A stretch of 64,000 nt of DNA from an uncultured Sutterella sp. (GCA_900543805.1 UQTE01000013.1:4993-68992); one strand, 5' to 3'. Numbered from the stretch's first letter, positions 1 to 7,772 are shown. Notes: generated by a model from the sequence alone, not told the origin. Made by a program: numbers and translations.

Positions 1-42
1 CGTGATGACCGCGCCGGCGGCGAGTTTCCACTGCATGCGCAT
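1..42 (-). CDS. Start of an exported protein, cut by the window edge
   Basis: Only the first 14 codons are present, reading MRMQWKLAAGAVIT leftwards off the window. A GGAGAA ribosome site lies five bases before the ATG. The Arg/Lys residues followed by a small hydrophobic stretch look like the start of a signal peptide or membrane anchor. The AT-rich DNA at 51-110 would hold its promoter. Nothing can be said about function. Confidence 0.55.
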   Translation of the reverse strand, partial: MRMQWKLAAGAVIT

Positions 43-215
43 GAGCGTTCTCCTTTTTTGGTTTTCTAAAAAAATTACCGTTAAGAAGTGTAGGCACTCA
101 ACGCTCAGCACCGTAATAGGTACAAACAGCAAAGTTGCGCAATACGCAAAGTCTCGCGTCCCCGAATTTCACTCTTCTGCCCGGCAAAACGGACCGAAAC
201 GGCGCCGGAAGGCGC

Positions 216-1622
216 TCAGCTCTTTTCGCCCGCGAGCACTCTTTCGAGCAAGAAGAGTCCGTCGTGTTTGAGGACGAGGCGCGTCACTTCGAAGCGCTCG
301 TGCTTGGGATTCTCCACGCGGATTCTGCGCACGAGATAGACGTGATAGAGCTTCGCGACGGGGCCGTGCGCGCGTTCGTCGTCTTCGTCGGCAAACGGCA
401 GCTCCTCGAACTGCTGATCGATGTTGCTCGTCCAGGGCATTACGCCGAGGCGCGTGATGTCGTAGAGCGACGAGCGGTTCTCGTAGGAGTGAATCCACTC
501 GTTCTTGAGTTCGACGTCCTTTCGGTAGTGAAAGATCGTCTCGGTCTCCTCCTGCGCAAACGGCACGTAGTGGGCCTTCGTGCGCAACGCCAGAATTTCG
601 GGCGGCACTTCGGCGCGCTTGACGAATTCAAACGATTCGCGGCAGACGCCCACCATGCGCCCGTCGTTGGCGTAGATGAGCTGACGCCGCGACGGAAGCC
701 AGCGCCGAAAGAGCTTTGCCAGACGCGTTCGCATCCAGTCCTTCAGACGGTCCTTGAAGATGTAGGCGATGACAAGCGCGAGAAAGAGGTTCCAGGAGAG
801 CGCTCCGTACTTTCCCTGCCAGAGAAACGCCACGACCGTCGCGAAAATCATGGAGACCGCGGCGGCGATCCCGTAGAGCGACTGCAAAAGCCACGGATTT
901 CCTTCGCGCATCTTCACCGTGAGAAAGAGCTGGCTCGAAATGAACTTCTTGAGCGAGCGCCAGCGGTAGAGCACGTCTTCCCGGGGCTGCCACGAAGCGC
1001 TTTCCGGATAGGTCTTTTCGCGGTAGAGCGCGTTTTCGGTGAGAAAGGCCTTGAGACCGCCGTCAAAGCGCGTGAGAAGGCGTTTGCCGTGATATTCGAG
1101 AATGGTCGCGAGATATTCGTCCGCGGCGCGGGCCGTCACGGCGAGCGCGGGTTCCTGCGGATCGGCCGCCGACAAAAGAAGCGGACGACTCGCCGCGATC
1201 ATGCGGCGCAGTTCTTCGACCAGAGCCGTCACATCCTCTTCCGTCCCCGATTCGAGGAGCGTCTTGATGCGGCGTTTGAAGGAACCTTTGATGAGGAGCG
1301 CATAGCGCTTGAGCGCCGACGTTCTCAGTTCGATCGAGCCCGTCGGTTCGTTCAGAAAATTCTTGAGCCGCAGGTACTCTTCTCCCCCTTCCATGAAGTC
1401 GGCGAGCGGAAACTTCGGGAGCCGCAGGCGCACGTAGCTCTTGAGCGGACGACGAAAGTCCGCCTCCGAATACGTTTCCTTGTTGATGTAGAGCGCCGCC
1501 GGAAAGAAGAAGTAGCTCTCGACGCTGTAGCGGCTCCTCGAGACTTCCGGATCGATCTCGATTTCCTGTTTGATTTCGAGTTGTTCGGCGCTGTGCAGCT
1601 TCAGACTTTCCTTGACGAGCAT
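216..1622 (-). CDS. Unrecognised membrane protein, 468 aa
   Basis: I do not recognise the family. The reading frame is open further upstream, but the ATG at 1622 is preferred because AAGGAGG and GAGG purine stretches precede it. The first ~285 residues are charged and largely soluble. Two adjacent hydrophobic segments follow near residues 290-335 (around SMIFATVVAFLW and FLALVIAYIF), then a basic stretch (RLAKLFRRWLPSRR) and a ~130-residue C-terminal soluble domain. This suggests an inner-membrane protein with a two-helix hairpin and both soluble parts on the same side, most likely cytoplasmic. It appears monocistronic, with the Pro/Gly-rich secreted gene upstream on the same strand but separated by a terminator. 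Confidence 0.75.
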   Translation of the reverse strand: MLVKESLKLHSAEQLEIKQEIEIDPEVSRSRYSVESYFFFPAALYINKETYSEADFRRPLKSYVRLRLPKFPLADFMEGGEEYLRLKNFLNEPTGSIELRTSALKRYALLIKGSFKRRIKTLLESGTEEDVTALVEELRRMIAASRPLLLSAADPQEPALAVTARAADEYLATILEYHGKRLLTRFDGGLKAFLTENALYREKTYPESASWQPREDVLYRWRSLKKFISSQLFLTVKMREGNPWLLQSLYGIAAAVSMIFATVVAFLWQGKYGALSWNLFLALVIAYIFKDRLKDWMRTRLAKLFRRWLPSRRQLIYANDGRMVGVCRESFEFVKRAEVPPEILALRTKAHYVPFAQEETETIFHYRKDVELKNEWIHSYENRSSLYDITRLGVMPWTSNIDQQFEELPFADEDDERAHGPVAKLYHVYLVRRIRVENPKHERFEVTRLVLKHDGLFLLERVLAGEKS

Positions 1623-1735
1623 GGACGACCTCAAAACCTCCTTGTGCGGGGCGACGAAATGAAAGCGGGATAGAAAACAAGGTAGCACAGGAACGCGTCC
1701 CGCGGGCATTTGTCTCTCCCAATGCGTGCGCCCCA

Positions 1736-1776
1736 AGGGAAAGCCCCGCGCCGTCGCGAAGGACGTGCACGGGGCT
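1736..1776 (-). terminator. Rho-independent terminator of the first Pro/Gly-rich secreted gene
   Basis: On the minus strand an AGCCCCG arm pairs with CGGGGCT and runs into TTTCCCTT just after the stop codon at 1792. Confidence 0.6.
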
Positions 1777-1791
1777 CCTGAGCTTCAGCGC

Positions 1792-2259
1792 TCAATGCCG
1801 GGGCGGTCTGCCCTGCGGTCCTCCGTGGGGACCGCCGTGCGGGCCCGGACCGCCGGGACCGAAACCGGGACGACCCGGATGCGGACCTCCGCCGGGACCG
1901 GGGCCGAAGCCCGGACGACCGGGACCCGGGTGCGGGCCGCTGGGGCCGGGACCGAAACCCGGACCGTGCGGCTTGGGAGGCCGCGGCGGCATCGGACGGG
2001 GCGGAGCGGGCGGACGGTGACCCGCGCGACCGATCAAAAAGCGGCGGTATTCGACGACCGTAAAGCGGCGGCCGTCATACCACCAGTGACGACCGTCCCA
2101 ATGGCCGTCGCGGTAGTGATGGCGAATATAGTCGCGGGTGAACGCGTCGGCGACGCCCCGCAGGATGTCTCCGAGAAGGTCTTCGGAAGCGTTCGCGCCG
2201 GTGGCCGCAAGCCCGAGGGAAGCGGCGGTGAAGAGTATGACGGTTCGGCGTGCAATCAT
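1792..2259 (-). CDS. Secreted Pro/Gly-rich protein, paralogue 1 (155 aa)
   Basis: The N-terminus is a clear Sec signal peptide (MIARRT, a hydrophobic stretch, then a probable ANA-S cleavage near residue 25). A ~55-residue folded segment follows, with DILRGVADAFTRDYIR and an aromatic His/Trp/Tyr cluster (HWWYDGRR). The last ~75 residues are a low-complexity tail of Pro, Gly and His with repeated GRPGFGPG-like units. The paralogue at 4029-4490 shares the signal peptide and core almost residue for residue, while the tails have diverged. Function is unknown; a periplasmic or surface role is inferred from the signal peptide. The His-rich core and tail could bind metal, but nothing proves this. The promoter region has a conserved palindrome (see 2282-2300). 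Confidence 0.85.
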   Translation of the reverse strand: MIARRTVILFTAASLGLAATGANASEDLLGDILRGVADAFTRDYIRHHYRDGHWDGRHWWYDGRRFTVVEYRRFLIGRAGHRPPAPPRPMPPRPPKPHGPGFGPGPSGPHPGPGRPGFGPGPGGGPHPGRPGFGPGGPGPHGGPHGGPQGRPPRH

Positions 2260-2281
2260 GTCGGTTCCTTTTGCGGTTGAC

Positions 2282-2300
2282 TGAACATGCGTTCACTATA
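2282..2300 (-). promoter_or_regulatory. -10 element with overlapping operator-like palindrome
   Basis: On the minus strand a TATAGT -10 element is followed at once by a TGAAC-N4-GTTCA inverted repeat (TGAACATGCGTTCA on plus, 2282-2295). The paralogue's promoter has the same arrangement with a perfect palindrome. The position over the expected transcription start suggests a repressor site. This is inferred from sequence only. Confidence 0.5.
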
Positions 2301-2525
2301 AAAAGGAGCGTCAGAAGAGAGAAGTCGCTCCTTGTCCGATTGTTGCCGCAGGGAGACTTTGGAAACAAAAGGCCGGACACCGAAGCATTCGATCCACAGA
2401 TCTTTGCCGAATCTTTACGTTCGCGACTGCACCCCGCAATCTGCATTGAGGGATCACCGAAAGCTTTCCATCAATCCGTCAGCAAAGTGATAAATTGATA
2501 GAAAACTCCGTTGACACTAGGAAAT

Positions 2526-3827
2526 ATGATAGAAAAACTCCCTGCACATGAGAACGTACGCGTTGCCTTTTCGGGCGGATGGAATCGGACAACCCAAAAG
2601 ACGATGATCGCCTTTGCGAACACGCTCGGCGGTGACCTCTACTTTGGTCTGAACGAAGAAGGAAAGGTCCTTAGGCTTGGCAAAAAGGAGGTCGAACGGA
2701 TTGCCCGCTCGGTTTACGCTTTTTGCTCCGCCGAAACCGACCCCGTCATGCTCGGCCTCGTGTCGACGAAGGTGAAGGCCGTCCATGCCGGCGGCTACCT
2801 GCTGCGGGCAACCGTCCTCCCCGGCCAAGATCGTCCTTATGCCCTCAAGGGAGAACGCTACACGGGCGGCGCCTACGTCCGGGACGGCTCGGCCACGGTC
2901 ACGGCCACCGAGGAAGAAATTCGCGACATGATCCGCGAGAGCGCCCCCGACTCCTGGGAGTCCCGTCTGAGCCGACGGACGGATCTGACGTTCGAGGAAG
3001 CCGCCTATGTTTTCCGAAAATACAACATCGACTTTGCGCCCGCTCACCACCGACAGTTGGGGCTTGCGAACGAAAACGGCTACTTCACCCGGTTGGGAGA
3101 ACTCCTCTCCGACCAAAATCAGACTCGATTGGTGATCGAAACCTTTTCCCGGGACGCAGCATCATTATCCGTCCGTGCGCTTTCCGGATCGCTTCTGAGA
3201 CAATTGGATCGAGCTTTCGATCTCTTTGCGGAGTCGAATCCAGAGACCTTCCACAAGACCGACGGTCTGGCAAACCGACGCTACTTCGCCTGGCCGCCCA
3301 AGGCGCTGCGAGAAGCGCTCGTCAATTGCGCCGTTCACCGCGATTACGCCGAACCCGAGCCGACCAAGGTCTCTGTCTTCCCGAACCGTTTCGAATTTTT
3401 GTCTTACGGGAGCATCCCCGGGCGACTCAGCGTGGAAGACATCGTTCTCGAAGGCGTCAGCAAGTGCCGCAACGAACACCTTGCGGACATCCTGAGGCGC
3501 CTAGGGTGGATGGAAAATTACGGCTCAGGCTTCCCGATGATCTGGCGGGAATACGCCAATTCCGGCGTGGAACCCAAGCTCGAAGCCACACGGCGGGTCT
3601 TTCGCATCGTTTTACCCAGAATTCATGACGAATCGCGCGGGTCGATCAAGGAGCGCTGCCGGGAGTTGTTCGAAAGCCACGACATTCTCGCCATGGCAGA
3701 TGTGATGAGTTCGTTAAACATATCGAGAACTTCGGCCAACTCCGCCGTCAACGCCCTGCTGCGGGAAGGAATGATCGAAAAGTTCGGAAGCGGACGGACT
3801 ACCCGATATCGTTCGCTGTTGCGGTAA
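2526..3827 (+). CDS. Schlafen AlbA_2-domain / HATPase-like regulator (433 aa)
   Basis: This resembles the widespread 'ATP-binding / RecG-related' AlbA_2 proteins. The N-terminal ~120 residues are a Schlafen AlbA_2 fold, with the typical IAFANTLGGDLYFGLNEEG segment. A middle region contains ALREALVNCAVHRDY and a later GSGFPMI motif, characteristic of the C-terminal HATPase_c_4 part of this family. The C-terminal ~60 residues look like a winged helix (SLNISRTSANSAVNALL). Members are thought to act as transcriptional regulators or in stress and phage responses; the ligand is not predictable here. The ATG at 2526 is preferred over a TTG at 2511 because AGGA lies just before it. It is on the plus strand between two minus-strand paralogues, so it looks like an inserted accessory gene. 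Confidence 0.8.
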   Translation: MIEKLPAHENVRVAFSGGWNRTTQKTMIAFANTLGGDLYFGLNEEGKVLRLGKKEVERIARSVYAFCSAETDPVMLGLVSTKVKAVHAGGYLLRATVLPGQDRPYALKGERYTGGAYVRDGSATVTATEEEIRDMIRESAPDSWESRLSRRTDLTFEEAAYVFRKYNIDFAPAHHRQLGLANENGYFTRLGELLSDQNQTRLVIETFSRDAASLSVRALSGSLLRQLDRAFDLFAESNPETFHKTDGLANRRYFAWPPKALREALVNCAVHRDYAEPEPTKVSVFPNRFEFLSYGSIPGRLSVEDIVLEGVSKCRNEHLADILRRLGWMENYGSGFPMIWREYANSGVEPKLEATRRVFRIVLPRIHDESRGSIKERCRELFESHDILAMADVMSSLNISRTSANSAVNALLREGMIEKFGSGRTTRYRSLLR

Positions 3828-3955
3828 TTTCCGTCGACCCCAAAAAACGCATGCTTTCCCTTCAGATGCAATACCTTGTTTTGCAAGGCGTTTCGTGAAG
3901 AAGAGCGCCATGTGTCGAGCGACCATAACCTTTCTGTTCGAAACTTCAGAACGAC

Positions 3956-4015
3956 AAACAAAAAGCGCCAGGCGCTGCGACGTCCACGAGGACGGCTGCA
4001 ACGCTTCGGCGCTTT
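3956..4015 (-). terminator. Terminator of the second Pro/Gly-rich secreted gene
   Basis: A perfect eight-base pair of arms (AAAGCGCC at 3962-3969 and GGCGCTTT at 4008-4015) encloses an inner CGTCC/GGACG hairpin. On the minus strand it is followed by TTTTTGTTTG. Confidence 0.65.
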
Positions 4016-4028
4016 ACGTCAGTGAAGG

Positions 4029-4490
4029 TCAGTGACGAGGCGGACGCCCTTCCGGACCACCCTGAGGTCCCCGTCCGGGATCACCCTGCGGGCCTCGGCC
4101 GGGTCCGCCCTGAGGTCCGCGGTCGGGACCGCGGTTCGGCGCACCGCTGGGGCCGGGTCGGCCGGGACCGCCCTGCGGACCGGGACCGTTGGGCTTCGGC
4201 GGCTGCGCGGGCGCCGGACGAGGCGGCTTGGCCGGCTGCGGGGGACGGGGCTTCGCGCGGTCGGCGAGGAATCGGCGGTACTCGTCCACCGAGTAGCGGC
4301 GGCCGTCATACCACCAGTGGTGCCCATCCCAACGGCCTTCGCGATAGTGCTTGCGGATGTAGTCGCGGGTGAGCGCGTCGGCGACGCCGCGCAGGATGTC
4401 GCCCAAGAGTTCGTCGGAAGCCTGCGCGCCCGTGGCCGCGAGCCCAAGCGAAGCGGCGGTGAAGAGGATGAGAGTTCGACGTGCGATCAT
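4029..4490 (-). CDS. Secreted Pro/Gly-rich protein, paralogue 2 (153 aa)
   Basis: It has the same architecture as the protein at 1792-2259: a Sec signal peptide ending near AQA-S, a conserved core (DILRGVADALTRDYIR, HHWWYDGRR, EYRRFL) and a low-complexity tail. Here the tail is Pro/Gly/Gln/Arg-rich with repeated GRGPQGGP-like units, so tail composition differs from the His/Phe-containing tail of copy 1. An AAGGAA ribosome site precedes the ATG. It lies directly downstream of slyD on the same strand but is separated by a strong terminator, so it has its own promoter with a perfect 14-base palindrome. Function is unknown. Confidence 0.85.
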   Translation of the reverse strand: MIARRTLILFTAASLGLAATGAQASDELLGDILRGVADALTRDYIRKHYREGRWDGHHWWYDGRRYSVDEYRRFLADRAKPRPPQPAKPPRPAPAQPPKPNGPGPQGGPGRPGPSGAPNRGPDRGPQGGPGRGPQGDPGRGPQGGPEGRPPRH

Positions 4491-4512
4491 GGCGTTTCCT
4501 TGTAATGTTTAC

Positions 4513-4531
4513 TGAACGTACGTTCACTATA
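4513..4531 (-). promoter_or_regulatory. -10 element with perfect 14-bp operator-like palindrome
   Basis: TGAACGTACGTTCA at 4513-4526 is a perfect palindrome overlapping the end of a minus-strand TATAGT -10 element (4526-4531). It lies about 23 bases before the start codon of the secreted gene at 4490. The shape resembles TetR-family operators, but the regulator is not identifiable in the window. Confidence 0.55.
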
Positions 4532-4585
4532 CAAGACCCCGTCCGCTCCGTTGCCGATCGCCGTATCCGATTGTTTCCGCCGAAA

Positions 4586-4613
4586 CAAAAAGATCGGGCG
4601 CCGAAGCGCCCGA
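4586..4613 (-). terminator. slyD terminator
   Basis: A perfect eight-base stem (TCGGGCGC/GCGCCCGA) with a four-base loop is followed on the minus strand by TCTTTTTG. It lies about 33 bases after the slyD stop codon. Confidence 0.85.
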
Positions 4614-4646
4614 CCCACAATTCTTTGCGTTTTCTTTACCTTCGCA

Positions 4647-5276
4647 TCAGCGGATGATGCGCGGCGCCTTCGCGAGCTTCGCCATGGAGCTCGTGTCGGG
4701 CTCGGCCGACTGACGGTTTTCGAGCATGCGGTCCATCTCTTCGTCGGAGAGATCGTCTTCGTCGTCTTCCGCAACAAGCTTGTCGGCCACCTGCAGGAAG
4801 CCCGGCACGACCGGACGTTCTTCAAGCCCCTCGGACTCGTCGGGTTCCTCGACCTTGAGGACGCGGATCGCGAACTGCAGACCGATCCCCGCGAGAGGAT
4901 GGTTCGCTTCGAGCACGGCCTTCCCGTCGGCGACGTCGGTGACGCGCCAGAGGCGGCCGTCCGAGACGACGCCAGGAACCTCTTCAAAGACGAGGCCGGG
5001 CACTACCGTTTCGGGGTCGCCGAGATTGGCGACGTCCGTCATCACGATCGCGTCGCAGTCGTATTCCCCGAAGGCGTCGTGCGGTTCGAGATGAATCGTG
5101 AAGCCTTCGCCCGGGAAACGCCCCTCAAGCGCGGCTTCGATCTTCGGGAAGATGTCGCCGTGGCCGTGCCAGTAGGTGAGCCCCTCTTCCGGGCTTTCTT
5201 CCAGGGTTTTGCCCGTCATGTCGGCCATGCGGACCCAAAGCGTGACGAGACGATTGTTTTCAACAGCGAGTGACAT
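4647..5276 (-). CDS. slyD: SlyD-type FKBP peptidyl-prolyl cis-trans isomerase
   Basis: This is a cytoplasmic FKBP-type prolyl isomerase and chaperone. The FKBP domain carries the family signature YWHGHGDIFPKIEAAL near residue 36 and LEANHPLAGIGLQFAIRVL near residue 122, with the inserted-flap region between them. Length is 209 aa, similar to E. coli SlyD. The C-terminal ~65 residues are acidic (VAEDDEDDLSDEEMD) and lack the His/Cys-rich nickel-binding tail of enterobacterial SlyD, so a hydrogenase-nickel role is unlikely. The start overlaps the end of the upstream DUF805 gene by 17 bases, indicating co-transcription with both DUF805 genes. Confidence 0.88.
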   Translation of the reverse strand: MSLAVENNRLVTLWVRMADMTGKTLEESPEEGLTYWHGHGDIFPKIEAALEGRFPGEGFTIHLEPHDAFGEYDCDAIVMTDVANLGDPETVVPGLVFEEVPGVVSDGRLWRVTDVADGKAVLEANHPLAGIGLQFAIRVLKVEEPDESEGLEERPVVPGFLQVADKLVAEDDEDDLSDEEMDRMLENRQSAEPDTSSMAKLAKAPRIIR

Positions 5277-5679
5277 GATGTTCTCGGTTTCGGCGGTCGG
5301 GCCAGCCCGTGGGGGCGTCCCGGCCGGGGAGGATGAAAAAGAAAAGCAAGGCGATTATATGCAAGACGGGGACGAGGAGCAAAAAGGCCCAGGCGCCCGA
5401 AAGCCCCATGTCGTGTGCGCGGCGCGCCGAGGCCGCCATGAGCGCGATCACCCAGAGGTCGATCAGCACCGAAGCGACGGGGATGAGCTTCTCGAAGGCT
5501 TCGTCGGAGAGCCACTCGGCCGTCTCCAAGGGAAGCGTCGCCCAATAAAAGGCGAAGGCGACGAGCGCAAGCGAGGCGACCTCCCGCAGAAAGGTCCTTC
5601 GGTCCGAACGCGAGTTCGGGTTGTAGACCGCGAGAAAGAAGCGCCCGATGTGCGCGAAGACTTCAGTTGCCCATCGCAT
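5260..5679 (-). CDS. DUF805-family membrane protein, short (139 aa)
   Basis: This small integral membrane protein has three hydrophobic helices and the family's characteristic RRAHDMGLSGAWAF loop (compare RRLHDLGYHGVASL in the neighbour). It begins MRWATEV at 5679, inside the last codons of the upstream DUF805 gene (17-base overlap), with GGAG ten bases upstream. It ends inside slyD. Close overlap suggests translational coupling. DUF805 proteins have no established biochemical function. The frame is open further upstream, but that extension has no membrane character and overlaps the neighbour heavily, so it was rejected. Confidence 0.75.
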   Translation of the reverse strand: MRWATEVFAHIGRFFLAVYNPNSRSDRRTFLREVASLALVAFAFYWATLPLETAEWLSDEAFEKLIPVASVLIDLWVIALMAASARRAHDMGLSGAWAFLLLVPVLHIIALLFFFILPGRDAPTGWPDRRNREHHVTRC

Positions 5680-6388
5680 GGACGCGGCGCTCCAACCGGA
5701 GGAAGGCCTCTTCGGAGAGTTTTCCGTTGCGAACGAGCTTGCGAAGCTTCTCCACCGTCTGCACCTTGAGCTGAAGGCGAATCGTAAGGTTCTCCCCTTC
5801 CAGATTCCCCTCGAGCTTTTTGAGAAGCGCAAGCGCCTCGGGCGGAAGCTCTTCTTCGTCCGTCATCGTGAGACGGGGCGCTTCGTCCGACGCTTCGATG
5901 CGGGGTGCGGCGGCTTCGTCGGGTTCCTTCACGCCGGCCGTCCCGTTCGGGCGGGAAACGCCCTCGTACACCTCCACGGGATCCTCTCCGCCGAAGCGGT
6001 TGCGTCCGCGGCGTCCCGGCCAGACGCAGAGAATGAGCGTCACGATCACGTTGATGCCCGGAAGGAGCAGATAGAGCGAGGCGACGCCGTGATAGCCGAG
6101 GTCGTGGAGCCGGCGCATGACGAGCATCCAATAGCCCCAGAATAGGAACCAGGCGGCAAGCAGCAATGCCGCGAGCGCGGCGTACTCTTCGAGGCTTGCG
6201 ACGAAGGTCACCTGAATGTCCTCCGTCGTCACCCAGGCGACGTAGTGCTCAAACGAAAGCCCGTCCTCGACGAAGTAGGAAAGAAGGGTCGAAAGAAGGA
6301 AAAAGAGGATCGTTCCCGCGAAGAACGCGCCCCGCCCCGCACGGCCCGCGGCCGTGAGCGAAAAGATCGAACGGAATGTGTCGGTCAT
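5663..6388 (-). CDS. DUF805-family membrane protein with long acidic tail (241 aa)
   Basis: The N-terminal ~130 residues are the DUF805 membrane domain: TFRSIFSLTAAGRAGRGAFF, several hydrophobic helices and the conserved RRLHDLGYHG motif. The remaining ~105 residues form a cytoplasmic tail that is acidic and then probably helical (PEALALLKKLEGNLEGEN, TVEKLRKLVRNGKLSEEAF), resembling a short coiled coil or oligomerisation segment. The ATG at 6388 has a GGAAGGAAA ribosome site. It is the first gene of a three-gene unit with the short DUF805 gene and slyD. No function is known; the tail is an addition to the minimal family architecture. Confidence 0.8.
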   Translation of the reverse strand: MTDTFRSIFSLTAAGRAGRGAFFAGTILFFLLSTLLSYFVEDGLSFEHYVAWVTTEDIQVTFVASLEEYAALAALLLAAWFLFWGYWMLVMRRLHDLGYHGVASLYLLLPGINVIVTLILCVWPGRRGRNRFGGEDPVEVYEGVSRPNGTAGVKEPDEAAAPRIEASDEAPRLTMTDEEELPPEALALLKKLEGNLEGENLTIRLQLKVQTVEKLRKLVRNGKLSEEAFLRLERRVHAMGN

Positions 6389-6409
6389 GAAGAGCTTTCC
6401 TTCCCTTGA

Positions 6410-6453
6410 AAGAAGAAAGGCGCGCGGCTTCTCGGAAAGGGAAACCGCACGCC
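6410..6453 (-). terminator. bamC terminator
   Basis: On the minus strand a GGCGTGCGG arm pairs with CCGCGCGCC and is followed by TTTCTTCTTT, 23 bases after the bamC stop. Confidence 0.65.
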
Positions 6454-6475
6454 TCTCGATGGGGCCGATGAACGC

Positions 6476-7648
6476 TTAGCGGAGCTGTTCGGCCAAAAGC
6501 GTCAGGATCGTCGGCGCAACGCCCGTCTTGTCGGGATTGCCTTCGGCGTCCACGACGGTGAGGCGCGTCTGCGAGCCTTCGTCCAAGAGAACGATGCGGT
6601 AGGACGGCGCATCGACCGGGGTGTCGGATCCGAAGACGTTTTCAAACCAGCCGCGTTCTTCCTTCTTGGCCTCTTCGTACTTCTGATCGAGGTAGCGGAC
6701 GACGTAGTAGCCCGCCGCACGGTCGCGGTCCGTGAGTTCGAAGCCCATGCGGTCGATGACGAGGCCGACCGAGCGCCAGGCGCGGTCGAAGGCTTCGTTG
6801 ATCACGACGGCGGAAACCGTGCCGTCGGCGGCGCGTTCGATTTCGCTCAGAGCACGCGTCGGAAGGTTCTGCAGTTCCTTGGCGATCTGTTCCTTGTCGA
6901 CGGGCTTGGCGTCCGGATTGAACTGCGCGTCGATGTAGACGGCGAGGCGCTGCAGCATTTCGGCTTCGAGCGTCGGATCGGTCGGGCCGGGCTGCCAGAT
7001 CGTGGTGTCGCCTTCCTTGCCCTTCACCACTTCGACCATCGAGCGGTGCGTCAGGAAGAGGTCCGTCTGACCGTCTTCGGTGCGTTCAAGACGCACGCGG
7101 TACTGGTCGCGTTCGCTCGTCGAATAGACGAAATCGAGGACCTTGCCGATCGTGCCGCGGATGAAGTCCTGCGGGAGACGGGCCTTGTTTTCGGCCCAGT
7201 TCGTTTCCATGAAGCCCGTGCGGGCGTTCTGCTCGCGAACCGTCAGACCGACGGAGGGCCAGAAGTCCTGAACGACGACCCAGAGGTCTTCGGCGGGGGC
7301 GTTCACGCGCAGCCAGCGCTGCTGACCGTCGCGCATCACCTTGGCGACGACCGTCGGAGCGACGATCTGCGCGGCGGGGGTCGAACCGTTCGTGTCGGTC
7401 GCCTCCTGAGCGCGGCGCGCGGCCTCGCCGCTTGCCGTCACGACGGAGGGACGGGTCGGAACGTCAAAACGCCCGTCATTGCCGATCGGCGTCATGTCGG
7501 GCGGAACTTCCAGATTGGCGCGCGTCGAAGAGCTTTCGTACTGAACACTCTCCTGATTGAAGACGTCGTCCACGCCGAGAACGGAACAGCCGCCGAGCGC
7601 GAGGAACACCGGGGCGAGCGCCGTGAGGCAGAGCGTATTTTTCTTCAT
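6476..7648 (-). CDS. bamC: Outer-membrane assembly lipoprotein BamC
   Basis: BamC is an accessory lipoprotein of the BAM complex that inserts beta-barrel proteins. The chosen start at 7648 gives a lipoprotein signal (MKKNTLCLTALAPVFLALGGC) with a lipobox ending at Cys21. This is followed by a probably unstructured segment with the BamD-binding-type motif (LEVPPDMTPI) and two helix-grip domains (around residues 100-215 and 260-390). Mature length of ~370 aa is typical for betaproteobacterial BamC. The open frame extends 50 codons upstream, but that part lacks signal character. In many Burkholderiales bamC follows dapA; here a methyltransferase gene precedes it on the same strand, with a gap and a palindrome between. 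Confidence 0.88.
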   Translation of the reverse strand: MKKNTLCLTALAPVFLALGGCSVLGVDDVFNQESVQYESSSTRANLEVPPDMTPIGNDGRFDVPTRPSVVTASGEAARRAQEATDTNGSTPAAQIVAPTVVAKVMRDGQQRWLRVNAPAEDLWVVVQDFWPSVGLTVREQNARTGFMETNWAENKARLPQDFIRGTIGKVLDFVYSTSERDQYRVRLERTEDGQTDLFLTHRSMVEVVKGKEGDTTIWQPGPTDPTLEAEMLQRLAVYIDAQFNPDAKPVDKEQIAKELQNLPTRALSEIERAADGTVSAVVINEAFDRAWRSVGLVIDRMGFELTDRDRAAGYYVVRYLDQKYEEAKKEERGWFENVFGSDTPVDAPSYRIVLLDEGSQTRLTVVDAEGNPDKTGVAPTILTLLAEQLR

Positions 7649-7758
7649 GAAAAAATAACCTTTTTTTTGGAAAAGTCCGCGCCCCGACACAGGGGGCGCG
7701 ACAAAACGGTGTGCAAAGTGTAGCAAACTTCGCCTGCGCCTAGCGGGATTCAGAAAAA

Positions 7759-7772
7759 CGAAAACGTTTTCG
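7759..7772. promoter_or_regulatory. Perfect 14-bp palindrome upstream of bamC
   Basis: CGAAAACGTTTTCG lies between the methyltransferase stop codon and the bamC start. It is symmetric, resembles LacI-type operators in form, and has no following T-run that would make it a clear terminator. Its role is inferred only. Confidence 0.35.

Larger units (their letters stand above)
1792..2430. repeat. Diverged direct repeat, copy 1 (secreted gene plus promoter)
   Basis: This block matches 4029-4640 in the same orientation. It covers the secreted-protein gene, its promoter palindrome and the region corresponding to the terminator downstream of slyD (around 2375-2405). In this copy the slyD terminator hairpin is degenerate, and similarity stops at the point that corresponds to the slyD stop codon in copy 2. 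The AlbA-type gene at 2526-3827 lies between the copies. Confidence 0.7.
4029..4640. repeat. Diverged direct repeat, copy 2 (secreted gene plus promoter)
   Basis: Partner of 1792-2430. This copy retains an intact slyD terminator and the perfect operator palindrome, so it is probably closer to the ancestral arrangement. Confidence 0.7.

Noticed and set aside
1760..2030. Repeated GGxCCG-like units considered as a CRISPR or tandem repeat array
   Set aside because: They are the codons of the Pro/Gly-rich tail of the secreted protein; no regular spacer structure.
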